A stretch of DNA of 64,000 nt from Sphingobium sp. (GCA_003248935.1 QFQF01000005.1:128722-192721), one strand, 5' to 3'. Numbered from the stretch's first letter, positions 34,284 to 44,578 are shown. Notes: generated by a model from the sequence alone, not told the origin. Numbers and translations are program-made.

Positions 34284-36944
34284 ATGATCCTATCCAAAGC
34301 GCTGACCCTGCTGTCGCTGGCGGCCGCTCCCATCGCTCTGGCCGCCGCATCCGTGGCCGCCAACGCCCAGACCGGCGACGGACCGGCGGCGGGTGTCACC
34401 ACCCAGCTTCCGCGCACGGCCGTTCCGCATCATTACGCGATATCGGTGACGCCCGACGCGAAAGCGCTGACGTTTACCGGCACCGTGTCGATCGACGTCA
34501 CGGTCACGCAGGCGACCAACGCCCTGACCCTGAACGCCGCAGACCTGACGTTCGGCGCAGTCTCCATCCGATCCGCCGGCGGGAAGGCCAAAGCCCTCAA
34601 AGGCATGGCGAAGGTCGATGCAGAAGCGCAGACCGCGACGCTCAGCTTCGACAAGCCGCTTTCGCCCGGCGAATATGTACTCGACATCGCCTATGCGGGC
34701 ATCATCAATACCCAGGCGAACGGCCTGTTCGCGCTCGATTACACCGACAATGCGGGCGCGGCGAAGCGGGCGCTGTTCACCCAGTTCGAGGCACCCGACG
34801 CCCGCCGTTTCGTACCCAGCTGGGATGAACCGAGCTACAAGGCGACGTTTGACCTGTCGGCGATCATCCCGACCGGGGAGTTGGCCGTCGGCAACATGCC
34901 GGTCAAGGCCAGCAAGGATCTGGGCGGTGGCCGGACGCAGGTGACGTTCGGCACCACGCCCAAGATGTCGTCCTACCTCCTCTTTTTCGGCCTGGGCGAA
35001 CTCGACCGCGCGACGAAGATGGCCGGCGCGACCGAGATCGGCGTCGTCACCGGCAAGGGGAACACGGGCAAGGCACAACTGGCGCTCGACGCCGCGGTCG
35101 ACATCCTGCCGTGGTTCAACGACTATTTCGGCGTCCCCTTCCCCCTGCCCAAGCTGGACAATGTCGCGGGACCGGGACAGAGCCAGTTCTTCTCCGCAAT
35201 GGAGAACTGGGGCGCGATCTTCACTTTCGAACGCGCCCTGCTCGTCGATCCCAAGTTCACGACCGAAGCGCAGCGCCGCCGCATCTACGAGACCGTCGCG
35301 CATGAAATGGCCCACCAGTGGTTCGGCGATCTCGTCACCATGGCATGGTGGGACGACCTCTGGCTGAACGAGGGCTTTGCGAGCTGGATGGCGACCAAGG
35401 TGACGGACAAGCTGCAGCCCGGCTGGGAAATGCTCCTGACACGGGTCGATGGCCGCGAGCAGGCGATGGCACTCGACGCGTTCAAGACGACGCATCCGGT
35501 GGTACAGACGATCACCACCGTTGATCAGGTGAACCAGGCATTTGACTCCATCACCTACGAAAAGGGCGAAGCCGTCATCACCATGCTGGAGGCGTTCGCG
35601 GGCGAGGACGTCTGGCGTACCGGCATCCGCGCCTATATGAAGGCACACGCCCACGGCAACACGCAGACCGACGACCTGTGGAAGGCGGTGGAGGGTGCAG
35701 GCGCCAAGGGCCTCGTCACCGTCGCGCATGACTTCACCAGCCAGCCGGGCATCCCGCTGGTCACGGTCGAGGGTGCGCAGTGCAAGGGCGGTACCACCAC
35801 GTTGTCGCTGTCGCAGGGCGAATATAGCCGTGACATGAAGGACAAGACCCCGTTGGGCTGGCACGTCCCCGTCATCGCCCGCACGCTCGGTGGAGAAACG
35901 CATCAGACGATCCTGCAGGGCAAGGGCACGCTGGAACTGCCGGGTTGCGGCGCCTATGTCGTCAACGCCGGGCAGGCGGGCTATTACCGCTCGCTCTATC
36001 CGGCCGAGAATGTGAAGGCGCTGACCCAGTCCTTCACGAAAATCCCCGCGATCGACCAGCTAGGCCTGCTTGCCGACCAGTGGCAGCTTGGCCTTGGCGG
36101 TTACCAGCCGATGGCGCTGCCGCTCGACCTGGTCGATGCAGTGCCGTCCGATGCCAGCCCCCTCGTTCTTTCAAAGGTGCCGAGCTATCTCTCTGCCGCG
36201 CGCGAGATGCTGGAGGGCGATGCCGCTGGCCAGGCGAAGGCGACCGCTTATGCGTCGCGGAAGCTGACGCCGGCGCTGTCCGCGATCGGCTACGACCCCA
36301 AGGCCAGCGAAGGCCCGCAAATCCCCGTGCTGCGGCAGGCGCTTGTCGAAACGCTGGGCAAGGTGGGTGACAAGACGGTTGTAGCGGAGGCCAATCGTCG
36401 CTTCGAGGCACTGGGCAGCAACCCCGGCGCGCTTGACGGCCCGTTGAAGAACGTCTGGCTGGGCATCGTCGCCGCCAACGCGACCCCCGCGACGTGGGAC
36501 AGGCTGCGCACGATGGCCAACAAGGCATCGACCGACCTTGAGAAGAGCCAGCTGTTCGCGCTGCTCGGCAAGGCCGAAGATGCGACGCTGGCCCAGAAGG
36601 CGCTCGATCTCGCGCTGACCGACGAGCCGGGCAAGACGACCAGCGCGGCGATCATTGCGGCCGTCGGCGGCGCGCACGATATGCTGGCGGTCGACTATGT
36701 GCTGGCTCATCGCGCGCAATATGAGGCGCTGATCGACGTGTCCGCCCGTTCGCAGGCGATCGCGCGACTGGGTGGCGGGTCGGCCGATCCGGCGATGGCC
36801 GCAAAGCTGGACGCCTATGCGACCCAGCATCTGACGCCGGAATCGCGCAAGGTGGTCGACCGCGCAATCGCATCGATCAAGGCAAGGGCGGAAACCCGCG
36901 CGCGCCTGAAGCCCGCGATCACTGCCTGGCTCGCGAAGAAATAG
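34284..36944 (+). CDS. Secreted M1-family aminopeptidase
   Basis: An 886-residue zinc metallopeptidase that removes N-terminal residues from peptides. A signal peptide (LLSLAAAPIALAAASVAANAQ) indicates export. The exopeptidase motif is SAMENWGA (Ser in place of the usual Gly of GAMEN), and the zinc site is HEMAHQWFGD, with the third ligand Glu in WLNEGFASWM. The C-terminal helical ERAP1-like domain runs from about 570 to the end. GGAG lies 6 bases before the ATG. A palindromic GC-rich hairpin lies between it and the convergent CoA-transferase. Confidence 0.94.
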   Translation: MILSKALTLLSLAAAPIALAAASVAANAQTGDGPAAGVTTQLPRTAVPHHYAISVTPDAKALTFTGTVSIDVTVTQATNALTLNAADLTFGAVSIRSAGGKAKALKGMAKVDAEAQTATLSFDKPLSPGEYVLDIAYAGIINTQANGLFALDYTDNAGAAKRALFTQFEAPDARRFVPSWDEPSYKATFDLSAIIPTGELAVGNMPVKASKDLGGGRTQVTFGTTPKMSSYLLFFGLGELDRATKMAGATEIGVVTGKGNTGKAQLALDAAVDILPWFNDYFGVPFPLPKLDNVAGPGQSQFFSAMENWGAIFTFERALLVDPKFTTEAQRRRIYETVAHEMAHQWFGDLVTMAWWDDLWLNEGFASWMATKVTDKLQPGWEMLLTRVDGREQAMALDAFKTTHPVVQTITTVDQVNQAFDSITYEKGEAVITMLEAFAGEDVWRTGIRAYMKAHAHGNTQTDDLWKAVEGAGAKGLVTVAHDFTSQPGIPLVTVEGAQCKGGTTTLSLSQGEYSRDMKDKTPLGWHVPVIARTLGGETHQTILQGKGTLELPGCGAYVVNAGQAGYYRSLYPAENVKALTQSFTKIPAIDQLGLLADQWQLGLGGYQPMALPLDLVDAVPSDASPLVLSKVPSYLSAAREMLEGDAAGQAKATAYASRKLTPALSAIGYDPKASEGPQIPVLRQALVETLGKVGDKTVVAEANRRFEALGSNPGALDGPLKNVWLGIVAANATPATWDRLRTMANKASTDLEKSQLFALLGKAEDATLAQKALDLALTDEPGKTTSAAIIAAVGGAHDMLAVDYVLAHRAQYEALIDVSARSQAIARLGGGSADPAMAAKLDAYATQHLTPESRKVVDRAIASIKARAETRARLKPAITAWLAKK

Positions 36945-36945
36945 G

Positions 36946-36986
36946 GGGTGCGGGGGGCGGACCACAGGCGGCCACGCCCCCCACCC
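36946..36986. terminator. Convergent GC-rich hairpin
   Basis: GGGT plus GGGGGGCG pairs with CGCCCCCC plus ACCC, with a 2-base bulge and a 15-base loop, between convergent genes. There is no strong T-run; a weak bidirectional terminator is likely. Confidence 0.5.
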
Positions 36987-36993
36987 TTCCCGA

Positions 36994-38313
36994 TTAGTTC
37001 AACATGCGCCGGTCAAAGGCCGCCCGCTCCAGTTCCTCGCGAAAATCCGGATGGGCTAGACCGATCAGGGCACGTGTGCGTTCCGGAACGCTCTTACCCT
37101 TCATGTCGGCCCAGCCATATTCGGTGACAACGATATGCGTCTCCGTACGAGGCGTGGTCGCCGGGCCATCAAGCGCCGGCACGATCCGGGAAATGGTGCC
37201 GCCAGCCGCCGTCGAATGACAGGCGATGATCGAGCGCCCGCCCTTCGAGGCATAGGCGCCGCGAACGAAGTCGAGCTGCCCGCCGGTTCCGCTATATTGC
37301 CGGCCGCCCATGAACTCCGAATTGCAGGCCCCGTTGAAGTCCACCTGGAGCGTTGCATTGACCGAAATCATGCGATCGTTCCGGGCGATAACATGCGGCG
37401 CGTTCACATGGTCGACGGGGTGCGCCTCCACCTCCGCATTGTCGTTGAGGAAATCATAAAGATCCCGCTCGCCCATTGCGAAGGTAAAGATGGAACGGCC
37501 CGGATGAATGGACTTGCGGCTGTTGTCGGCCACGCCCGCGCGGATCAGGCTGACAAGGCCGGGCGACAGCAATTCGGTGTGGATGCCGAGGTTCCTGTGC
37601 CCCATCAGGGCCGCGCACACCGCATCGGGCACCGCGCCGATCCCCATCTGCAGGCAAGCGCCATCCTCCACCATTTCCGCGATAATCGCACCGATAGCCT
37701 GGTCCTTCGGTGTGGGCGCGAGCGATGGCACCTGCGTGAGCGGCGCGTCATTCTCGACAAGCCCGGCAACGTCGGACACGTGGATCAGGCAATCCCCGCG
37801 CACATAGGGCATGGCGGGATTCACCTCCAGCAGGAGGCGCGCGCCGCTCCGCGCGACAGCCAGCGCATAGTCTGTGTTGGTGCCCAGGCTGAAATAGCCG
37901 TCGGCATCCATCGGCGACACAGTGGTCAGCAGCGTGTCGACGCCGACATGTTCACACAGGGTGCGGGGTATCTGGCTGAAGGACACGGGCATCGCCTCGA
38001 CGGCGGCCTCTCCCGCCGCTGCGCGCGCCTTGTCGCTCCCGCGTTCCACACCGCCGTGAAACAGGCTGACATGCCGCAGCCGGTCCCGCAGGTCCGGGGC
38101 CAGTGCTGTCCTGCCCGCATCGGCGACGGCCAGCATGGTATAGAGGGTGGCATCAGCCAGCCCCCCACCCCGCACGCGATCCGCCAGTGCCTCCATGAGT
38201 GCGCGCGGATAGCCCACCGCCAGGCCCATGATCATCTTTGCCCCTTGAGGGATCATGGCCACGGCCTGTCCGGCCGTCATCTTCCGCGCGCGATATATTT
38301 CTGTAACGGACAC
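36994..38313 (-). CDS. Acetyl-CoA hydrolase/transferase family (4-hydroxybutyrate CoA-transferase-like)
   Basis: A 439-residue cytoplasmic family I CoA-transferase. The catalytic Glu is in ACNSEFMGG followed by YSGTGGQLDFVRGA, the signature of acetyl-CoA:4-hydroxybutyrate/succinate CoA-transferases. GIGAVPDAVCAAL and the C-terminal VTEYGWADMKGKSVPERTRAL fit the family. A GTG start is chosen because GGGGAGG lies five bases before it. Monocistronic; whether it acts as transferase or hydrolase, and on which acid, cannot be read from the sequence. Confidence 0.9.
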   Translation of the reverse strand: MSVTEIYRARKMTAGQAVAMIPQGAKMIMGLAVGYPRALMEALADRVRGGGLADATLYTMLAVADAGRTALAPDLRDRLRHVSLFHGGVERGSDKARAAAGEAAVEAMPVSFSQIPRTLCEHVGVDTLLTTVSPMDADGYFSLGTNTDYALAVARSGARLLLEVNPAMPYVRGDCLIHVSDVAGLVENDAPLTQVPSLAPTPKDQAIGAIIAEMVEDGACLQMGIGAVPDAVCAALMGHRNLGIHTELLSPGLVSLIRAGVADNSRKSIHPGRSIFTFAMGERDLYDFLNDNAEVEAHPVDHVNAPHVIARNDRMISVNATLQVDFNGACNSEFMGGRQYSGTGGQLDFVRGAYASKGGRSIIACHSTAAGGTISRIVPALDGPATTPRTETHIVVTEYGWADMKGKSVPERTRALIGLAHPDFREELERAAFDRRMLN

Positions 38314-38389
38314 TCACGCCTCCCCGATTTCCACGCACCATCGTCCGCCAGACAGATGGATGCAATGGCCAAGAGGGAGAAGGCCTCTC

Positions 38390-39460
38390 TCAGCGAGAGA
38401 GGCCGAGCGCCTTTACGATATCATCCCAGGCGACCAGCTTGAAATTCTGCGCCGCCGCGGCGTTGTGGCCGTCCTGCGCAATGAACAGGCCACCTGGGTA
38501 ATCGGGACCGAAATCGCCGAGAATCAGTTCGATTCCGTCGGTTTCCTCCGATCCGCCGATCGCGCCGTCGACCACACGGAAGCGACCGACATAGCGATCG
38601 TCGGCCATGTTGTAGACGGTGTAGGCATTGTCACCCTGGCTGGAGACGATCACATATCCGCCCCGTTCGCCGACGGGAGCGATCGCCACGCCCTCGGCAT
38701 CCGCGACTATGGCCTTGCCATCGGCCGCCGCGATCTTCGCTGGTGTGGCGGAGCCGGCCACACGGGCGTCGAAGCGCCACAAGCCGACATCCTCCTCCGC
38801 AACATAGAGGATGCCTGTACGATCATCGACCGCGCAGCCCTCCGACTGGGTGCCAAGCTTTATCGTGCGCACAATCTTGCCCGAGGGCGTCGCCCCGGAG
38901 GCATCAAGAGCCACCTGGTTGATCGTACCGTCCTTCAGGACGATGAAGGCATAGGTGTCCGCGCCGTCGCGATACATGCACACGCCATAGGCCTCGCCCT
39001 GCCCGGCATCGACCTTGCCGAGCGCCGTGAGCCTGGCGCTCGCGGTATCGAGGCGGAACAGCGCCAGCTTCGCATTCGCGACGTCATTGCGGTCCGACGC
39101 GACGACCAGCACGCCCGGCTGGCCGGTCATGGAGACAGCGTCACGCAGATCGACGTTATTCACCCGGCCGGCGTCGAGGAAGTCGCGGACCTTGCCATCA
39201 AGGCCATAGACATAGAGTCCGGCCTTCTTGTCGGTTCCGACGATCAGGCTCGCGGCGGGATTGGCGGCATTGCGCCAGATGGCGGGATCATCGGCCGCGT
39301 CGGCATTGATGGTGCCGACCGGCTCCGTCTCTCCCCTCGCCTGCACAGTGACGGCAGGCAGAGCGGCGGCAATCCGGACCGCGACCGGCACCTCCCCTCC
39401 ACCCGCAGCACAGGCGGAGAGGCCGATCAGCGTCGTGACCGCGAGGAATGTCCGCACCAT
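38390..39460 (-). CDS. Beta-propeller phytase (lipoprotein)
   Basis: A 356-residue calcium-dependent phytase-like enzyme, which would release phosphate from phytate. The signal sequence ends in a lipobox (LSAC), so it is probably membrane-anchored. TINADAADDPAIW is the classic opening blade of BPP phytases, followed by LIVGTDKKAGLYVYGLDG, VASDRNDVANAKLALF, GEAYGVCMYRDG, SEGCAVDDRTGILYVAEED and EGVAIAPVGERGGYVIVSSQGDN. Its ATG overlaps the stop codon of the upstream TonB-receptor gene, so they form a coupled operon, apparently for phytate uptake and breakdown. Confidence 0.92.
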   Translation of the reverse strand: MVRTFLAVTTLIGLSACAAGGGEVPVAVRIAAALPAVTVQARGETEPVGTINADAADDPAIWRNAANPAASLIVGTDKKAGLYVYGLDGKVRDFLDAGRVNNVDLRDAVSMTGQPGVLVVASDRNDVANAKLALFRLDTASARLTALGKVDAGQGEAYGVCMYRDGADTYAFIVLKDGTINQVALDASGATPSGKIVRTIKLGTQSEGCAVDDRTGILYVAEEDVGLWRFDARVAGSATPAKIAAADGKAIVADAEGVAIAPVGERGGYVIVSSQGDNAYTVYNMADDRYVGRFRVVDGAIGGSEETDGIELILGDFGPDYPGGLFIAQDGHNAAAAQNFKLVAWDDIVKALGLSR

Positions 39461-42267
39461 CAGAAGCTCGCCGTCACGCCGAACTTGACCGTCCAGCTAT
39501 AGAGTTCCGACTGCAGGATACGCCGCGCGCCGCCGTAGTTCTGATAGGCATAATATGGAGCATCGGTGACGTTCACCCACTCGCCGAACAGACGGACCCC
39601 CGGCATGATCCGGTACTTGGCCGACAGGTCGAGCTGGAAATGGTCTGCCACGATCCGGTCGGTATCGGGCGCATCGCCGATCTCGTCGAGATATTTGTCG
39701 CGATAGGTGCCCGCCGCACGAAGCGACAGCGGTCCCTTCTCATAGCCGATAACGGCGTTGAACGTGTGCTTCGACGAGGAAGGCAGGCCGATCTTGCGAT
39801 TGTAGGCGTTGTCATCCTCGTCATAGCTGACGATCGTGCCCTTGGCGTCGGTGTAGGTGTAGTTGAGGTTGAGAAGCAGACCGTCGAACGGCGCCGGCAG
39901 GAAACTGAACACCTGGCTGTAGCTCAGTTCCACGCCCTTCACCTTCGCGGTGTCGCCATTCACGAAGAACAGCGCCTCGCTGTAAGGGATACCGTTGTAG
40001 ACGCCGTTGTCGAAATCGCGCTGCTCGACAACGAAGTCCTTGATCGACTTCCAGAACACGCCGCCGGTCAGCGCCGCATTGGTACCGAAATACCATTCGG
40101 CCGATGCGTCGATATTCCACGCGCTGTAGGGCTTCAGGTCCGGATTGCCGAACTCTGCCGCACCATCCTCATCCATGAAGAAACGCGGAGCGAGGTTGGA
40201 AAGCTTCGGCCGCACCAGGCTCTTGTAACCGCCGAGGCGGAAAACAAGGTTGCGGACCGGCTCGTAACGGACGGTCAGGCTCGGCAGCCAGTCGGTGTAG
40301 TTGCGCACGAAGCGGTTGGGAGTGACCGACACGCCGTCGATCTCGTCCTCATCGTCGAACACATATTCGGTCAGGCTGCCGCGCAGGTCGTTCCGCGTGC
40401 GTTCCATACGGACGCCGCCGATGACGCGCAGCGTGCTGCTGTCCCACCGGCCGAGCAGGTAGGACGCAAGAATGTCCTCCGTCGCGCTGTAGTCGGCCGT
40501 CGCCGACTGGTAGGCGCTCTCGATCGGATCCAGCTCGAACAGATCGCGATTGCCGTAGAAGAAATCGGTGGCGCCAGTCTTGCTGGGAATCGGCCCCAGA
40601 TTGGCCCGGCGATAGGTCTGGGTGCCCAGCACGTCGGCAAGCGTGAAATTGGCGTCAACGTCGCCGAAATACTCCATGTTGAAGTCATAGCTCTTCTTGC
40701 GCCAGCGCCCCTTCATGCCCGCCTGAACGGTGAAGGTGCCCGAGTCCGACGCGAAGGCGCGGGAAATATCGCCCTTGACCGTATATTCGCGGTCGCGCGA
40801 GTCCGACAGGGAGGTGCGCTCGATCCGGTTGAAACCATATTCCGTCGGATCGCTGAACAGGTCATCGCCACTCGTCACCTCATAGGTCGGAGTGCGTTCG
40901 CGGCCGTAGTCGAAGTTGACGTCCACCCCGTCGCCATCGAAGCGCGCACGGAAACGCGTCGGGTCAAGGGAGCCGCTCTCCTTCTCGCTCGCTTCCGACC
41001 AGCTGCCGGAGTAGGTCAGCTTCCAGGGGCCGGTCTCGGTCGTGCCGCCGACAGTCAGCGACTTGATCCGTTGACGTTCGAACCGGTCCTTGATGTCGCG
41101 GCGCACCTCGATGCGGCCGTCCTCATCGGTAAAGAATGCGGAGTTGGCATCGCCCGAAGCGGGCTCCTCATCCAGCACGAAGGCAAGGCGGCGGCGATAT
41201 TCCTGATCGTCGAACTGGCTGTAGAGGCCGCGCGCATAGAGCTTGGTCGTGTCGGTCGGCTGCCAGTCGAGGCTCAGCGATCCGCCGATCCGCTTCCGTT
41301 CCACGTCATAGTCGCGATATTCCAGCGTCTCGGCATAGACGACGCCATCCTCGCTGGTGTTCCAGTCGGCGGCTTCGATGCCGTCCGTCTCGAACTTGCG
41401 CTTGTAGTAGCTGAAACCGCCGGCGATGCCGAAATTGTCGCCGATGCGGGTGGAGAAATCGACGCTGCCCTTCGGCGTCAGCTTTTCGGAATAGTCGTTG
41501 TAGCTCCCCTCCAGCTTGACCGTGTAGAGGTCTTTCTTCCGGTCGAACGCGCTGGTCGTGTTGATCTCGATCGACGCACCGATCGTGTCGGCATCCATGT
41601 CGGGCGTCAGCGACTTCTTGATCTCGATCGACTCGATCAGCTCCGACGGGATGACGTCCAGCGCCACCGAACGGACGTCGCTTTCCGGCGCGGGCACGCG
41701 CGTGCCGTTGATCGACGCGGCGTTCAATTCAGGATCAAGACCGCGTACCGACACGAAGCGGCCTTCGCCCTGATCGTTGAGGATGTTGACACCGGGCAGG
41801 CGGCGGATCGATTCGGCGACATTCTGGTCCGGAAACTGGCCGATGGCGTCGCGGGTCAGCACACTCTCCACGCCGTCGGCGGCGCGCTGACGGGACAGGA
41901 CGCTGGCCTGGTTCGCGATCTGGCCGATGACCACGATCGAGGAGTCGATCTTCGACCCGATCTGGATATCCTCGACGACTGTACCGGCCTGCGGCACGGT
42001 CACGCTCGATCGCACGGGATCGGCGCCGACGTAGCGCGCTTCGATCGTGTAGGTGCCGGCGGGCACGTCGGGGAAGCGATAGCTGCCGTCGCGGCCAGCC
42101 TCCGCCACGCGATTGAGTTCGACGATACGCAGCTGCGTGGACTGGAGCGCGCGCGTGCCGGTGCCGTCGGACACGGTGCCCACGACATCGCCCGCAAGCG
42201 CGGAGGCAGGCGCGAGGAATGCAAGCATGACGGCGGCGCGGCTGACGCCACCCAGAAGACGGATCAT
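39460..42267 (-). CDS. TonB-dependent receptor (phytase-linked)
   Basis: A 935-residue outer-membrane receptor. After a signal peptide (VMLAFLAPASALA) comes a carboxypeptidase-regulatory-like beta-sandwich (DVVGTVSDGTGTRALQ ... YRFPDVPAGTYTIEARYVG), then the plug (VESVLTRDAIGQFPDQNVAESIRRLPGVNI) and a 22-strand barrel ending WTVKFGVTASF. This extended N-terminal type is common in Caulobacter and sphingomonads for polymer or complex-nutrient uptake. GGGGAG lies before the ATG. Translational overlap with the phytase gene suggests that phytate or its metal complex is the ligand. A Pho-box-like site lies 90 bases upstream. Confidence 0.93.
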   Translation of the reverse strand: MIRLLGGVSRAAVMLAFLAPASALAGDVVGTVSDGTGTRALQSTQLRIVELNRVAEAGRDGSYRFPDVPAGTYTIEARYVGADPVRSSVTVPQAGTVVEDIQIGSKIDSSIVVIGQIANQASVLSRQRAADGVESVLTRDAIGQFPDQNVAESIRRLPGVNILNDQGEGRFVSVRGLDPELNAASINGTRVPAPESDVRSVALDVIPSELIESIEIKKSLTPDMDADTIGASIEINTTSAFDRKKDLYTVKLEGSYNDYSEKLTPKGSVDFSTRIGDNFGIAGGFSYYKRKFETDGIEAADWNTSEDGVVYAETLEYRDYDVERKRIGGSLSLDWQPTDTTKLYARGLYSQFDDQEYRRRLAFVLDEEPASGDANSAFFTDEDGRIEVRRDIKDRFERQRIKSLTVGGTTETGPWKLTYSGSWSEASEKESGSLDPTRFRARFDGDGVDVNFDYGRERTPTYEVTSGDDLFSDPTEYGFNRIERTSLSDSRDREYTVKGDISRAFASDSGTFTVQAGMKGRWRKKSYDFNMEYFGDVDANFTLADVLGTQTYRRANLGPIPSKTGATDFFYGNRDLFELDPIESAYQSATADYSATEDILASYLLGRWDSSTLRVIGGVRMERTRNDLRGSLTEYVFDDEDEIDGVSVTPNRFVRNYTDWLPSLTVRYEPVRNLVFRLGGYKSLVRPKLSNLAPRFFMDEDGAAEFGNPDLKPYSAWNIDASAEWYFGTNAALTGGVFWKSIKDFVVEQRDFDNGVYNGIPYSEALFFVNGDTAKVKGVELSYSQVFSFLPAPFDGLLLNLNYTYTDAKGTIVSYDEDDNAYNRKIGLPSSSKHTFNAVIGYEKGPLSLRAAGTYRDKYLDEIGDAPDTDRIVADHFQLDLSAKYRIMPGVRLFGEWVNVTDAPYYAYQNYGGARRILQSELYSWTVKFGVTASF

Positions 42268-42356
42268 TATGAGGCTCCCCTTTCGAGTTCGGGAGCCCCA
42301 TGTCAGCGTCGCCTTACGCTTTCATGAGATTTGAATGACGTTCGAAAGTCAGTTTT

Positions 42357-42374
42357 TTGACGATATCATGACAA
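42357..42374 (-). promoter_or_regulatory. Pho-box-like site before the TonB-receptor/phytase operon
   Basis: Read on the minus strand the 18-mer is TTGTCATGATATCGTCAA. Its GTCA cores sit at positions 3-6 and 14-17, the 11-base spacing of the PhoB consensus CTGTCAT-N4-CTGTCAC; the first half matches 6 of 7. It lies about 90 bases before the receptor start, overlapping the OPT gene end. Confidence 0.5.
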
Positions 42375-44312
42375 AGGCTGCGACGCTGCCTTGCGCAGGC
42401 GGGCGTAGAGAAACGCAATCGTACCAGCGAACAACAGGACCGCAACCGGCACCGCCCAGCCATGTTCCGCCACCAGCGCGAGCGGCGCGTCGCTGTCCGT
42501 CGCGCCGACGATACCGGCGAAGGCCACGCCGAACAGGCTTTCTCCGACGATGAAACCCGTTGCCATAAGCACCCCCATACGCTCGGCAAAGGCCGGTTCC
42601 GCCTGCCGCGCGGCCCATCGGTCATAGATATGACCAATCAACGCGCCGACCGGGATCAGCAGCGTCAGCGCCATGGGCAGATAGATGCCCATGCCGACAC
42701 CCAGCGGTGGCAGGCGCATCTTGCCTGCCTTGCCCAGAGCCTCGTCAAGGGCGACGATGACAACGCCGATCGCGGCGCCATACCCGATCAACCGCCAATC
42801 GAGGTCTCCGCCGAGCACTCCCTTGGCAAGGGCGGAGATCAGCGCCGCCTGCGGCGCGGCCAGCGCGTTCGGACCAGCGCCGGGGGCGCCCGCGAAACCG
42901 AAGGCGCTGTTCAGCAGGCCAAGCACCGGCGGAATGACGAGCGACCCGAAGATGACGCCCAGAACCAGCGCCACCTGTTGCCGCCATGGAGTCGCGCCGA
43001 CGAGCTGGCCGGTCTTCAGATCCTGAAGGTTGTCGTTGGAAATGGTCGCGATGCCGAACACGATCGCCGTGGTGAACAGGGCATAGGCCACCAGCGCCCG
43101 GGACCGGGATGGATCACCGCCCGAACCGTACAGGGCCGCGAGCAGCAGCGCCGCGCCCAGCACGGCCAGGATGCCGACGCCGGAGATCGGGCTGTTCGAC
43201 GCGCCGATAAGGCCTGCCATGTAACCGCAGACCGAAGCGATGACGATACCTGCCAGCAGGATGTAGACCAATGTCGCGCCGATGATCGGCAACGGATGAT
43301 CGGCGATCGGCCCGCCCTGCGCGAAGACCCAGAGCAGCACGGCGATCGGCAGCAGCGAGGCAAGGATGACGCCGCCGACCACGCCGATCGGCAAGTCGCG
43401 CTCCGTGAGTTCCAGCATGCCGCCGCTGCCGCGCGCGCGAGACGCGGCCAGCGCCGAACGGATGCCGCCGACGATCGGTCCCAATATCTTGAGCAGGGTC
43501 CAGATCGCAGCGACCCCGATCGTTCCCGCGCCGATGAAGCGCACCTCGTTCCGGAAAGTCGTGCCGACGAGGCCGGACAGGGGATCGGAGATACCATGAG
43601 CGGCCGTCAGCATCGGCACCAGACCCACCCAGCTGATCAGCAGGCCCAGAAACATCGCTGCGCCCACAGAGAGGCCGACCAGATGCCCCACGCCGATCAG
43701 CGCCATGGAGAAACTGGTCGACACCGATGACGCGCCCGAACCGAAGCGGAAGAAGGTGGCCGCTTCCTCCGCCACCAGCCGGGTCTTGGCCAGGATCGCG
43801 AAGGCCGCGGATGCGATCGTGCTCATGGAAATCATGCGCAGGCCGCGCGCATTCTCTTCCGCGCCCTCCGCCGATCCCGCGCCGACCTTCAGCACCTCGG
43901 CTGCGGCGACACCCTCCGGATAGGGAAGCGGCGAACCGGTGACGAGTGCGCGGCGGAGCGGCACCGAATACATGACACCCAATATACCGCCGAGACCGAT
44001 AGTGAACACGCTGGTCCAGTAAGGGAAACCCTGCCACCAGCCGACGATCACCAGCCCGGGTAGGACAAAAATGATGGCGGACAATGTCCCCGCAGCCGAT
44101 GCGATCGTCTGAACGATGTTGTTCTCAAGGATCGTCGCGCCGGAGAAAAAGCGCAGGATCGCCATCGAAATCACGGCCGCCGGAATCGAGGTGGCGAAGG
44201 TGAGGCCGATCTTCAGCCCGAGATAGACGTTGGCCGCAGTGAACAGCAGGGTGATCAGTGCACCCAATATGATGCCGCGCAGCGTCAGTTCGCTCGTCGC
44301 CGTCGTCGTCAT
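42366..44312 (-). CDS. OPT-family oligopeptide (or metal-chelate) transporter
   Basis: A 648-residue inner-membrane carrier with about 15 hydrophobic segments. It begins LTLRGIILGALITLLFTAANVYLGLKIG, the standard OPT start, and has the NNIVQTIASAAGT motif and PLPYPEGVAAAEVLKVG, both diagnostic of the bacterial OPT group. The start is the MTTTATSEL ATG, with a GGGGTGG just upstream. It imports peptides or metal-siderophore-like chelates by proton coupling; the substrate cannot be resolved. Monocistronic. Confidence 0.92.
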   Translation of the reverse strand: MTTTATSELTLRGIILGALITLLFTAANVYLGLKIGLTFATSIPAAVISMAILRFFSGATILENNIVQTIASAAGTLSAIIFVLPGLVIVGWWQGFPYWTSVFTIGLGGILGVMYSVPLRRALVTGSPLPYPEGVAAAEVLKVGAGSAEGAEENARGLRMISMSTIASAAFAILAKTRLVAEEAATFFRFGSGASSVSTSFSMALIGVGHLVGLSVGAAMFLGLLISWVGLVPMLTAAHGISDPLSGLVGTTFRNEVRFIGAGTIGVAAIWTLLKILGPIVGGIRSALAASRARGSGGMLELTERDLPIGVVGGVILASLLPIAVLLWVFAQGGPIADHPLPIIGATLVYILLAGIVIASVCGYMAGLIGASNSPISGVGILAVLGAALLLAALYGSGGDPSRSRALVAYALFTTAIVFGIATISNDNLQDLKTGQLVGATPWRQQVALVLGVIFGSLVIPPVLGLLNSAFGFAGAPGAGPNALAAPQAALISALAKGVLGGDLDWRLIGYGAAIGVVIVALDEALGKAGKMRLPPLGVGMGIYLPMALTLLIPVGALIGHIYDRWAARQAEPAFAERMGVLMATGFIVGESLFGVAFAGIVGATDSDAPLALVAEHGWAVPVAVLLFAGTIAFLYARLRKAASQPLS

Positions 44313-44578
44313 AGTCCACCCCTGGCCCATCGTCTGGAAATGCTGAGCGTCGAAGCATTACACATCAATGACGAATGGAACAATGTTGCTCTGTGATGGA
44401 GCATTCGGAAAGTCCCGATACAGAGGAACCCGCGGGGCGGCGGTTTCCCGCAATCGTTACGCAGTGGCAGCAAGCGTCCGAAAAAATTGATGATTTCCAA
44501 AATATTCAGCATTTTTGCAATGCAACAATCCGATCCGGATTGGGTTATGCTGCATCATCCATTCGGGGGAGATCACTT

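Noticed and set aside
39448..42327. Open frame of 959 codons antisense to the TonB-receptor gene
   Set aside because: High-GC codon-position shadow: the receptor frame has signal peptide, plug and barrel motifs, while the antisense product has no domain and low-complexity Arg/Ala/Val composition.
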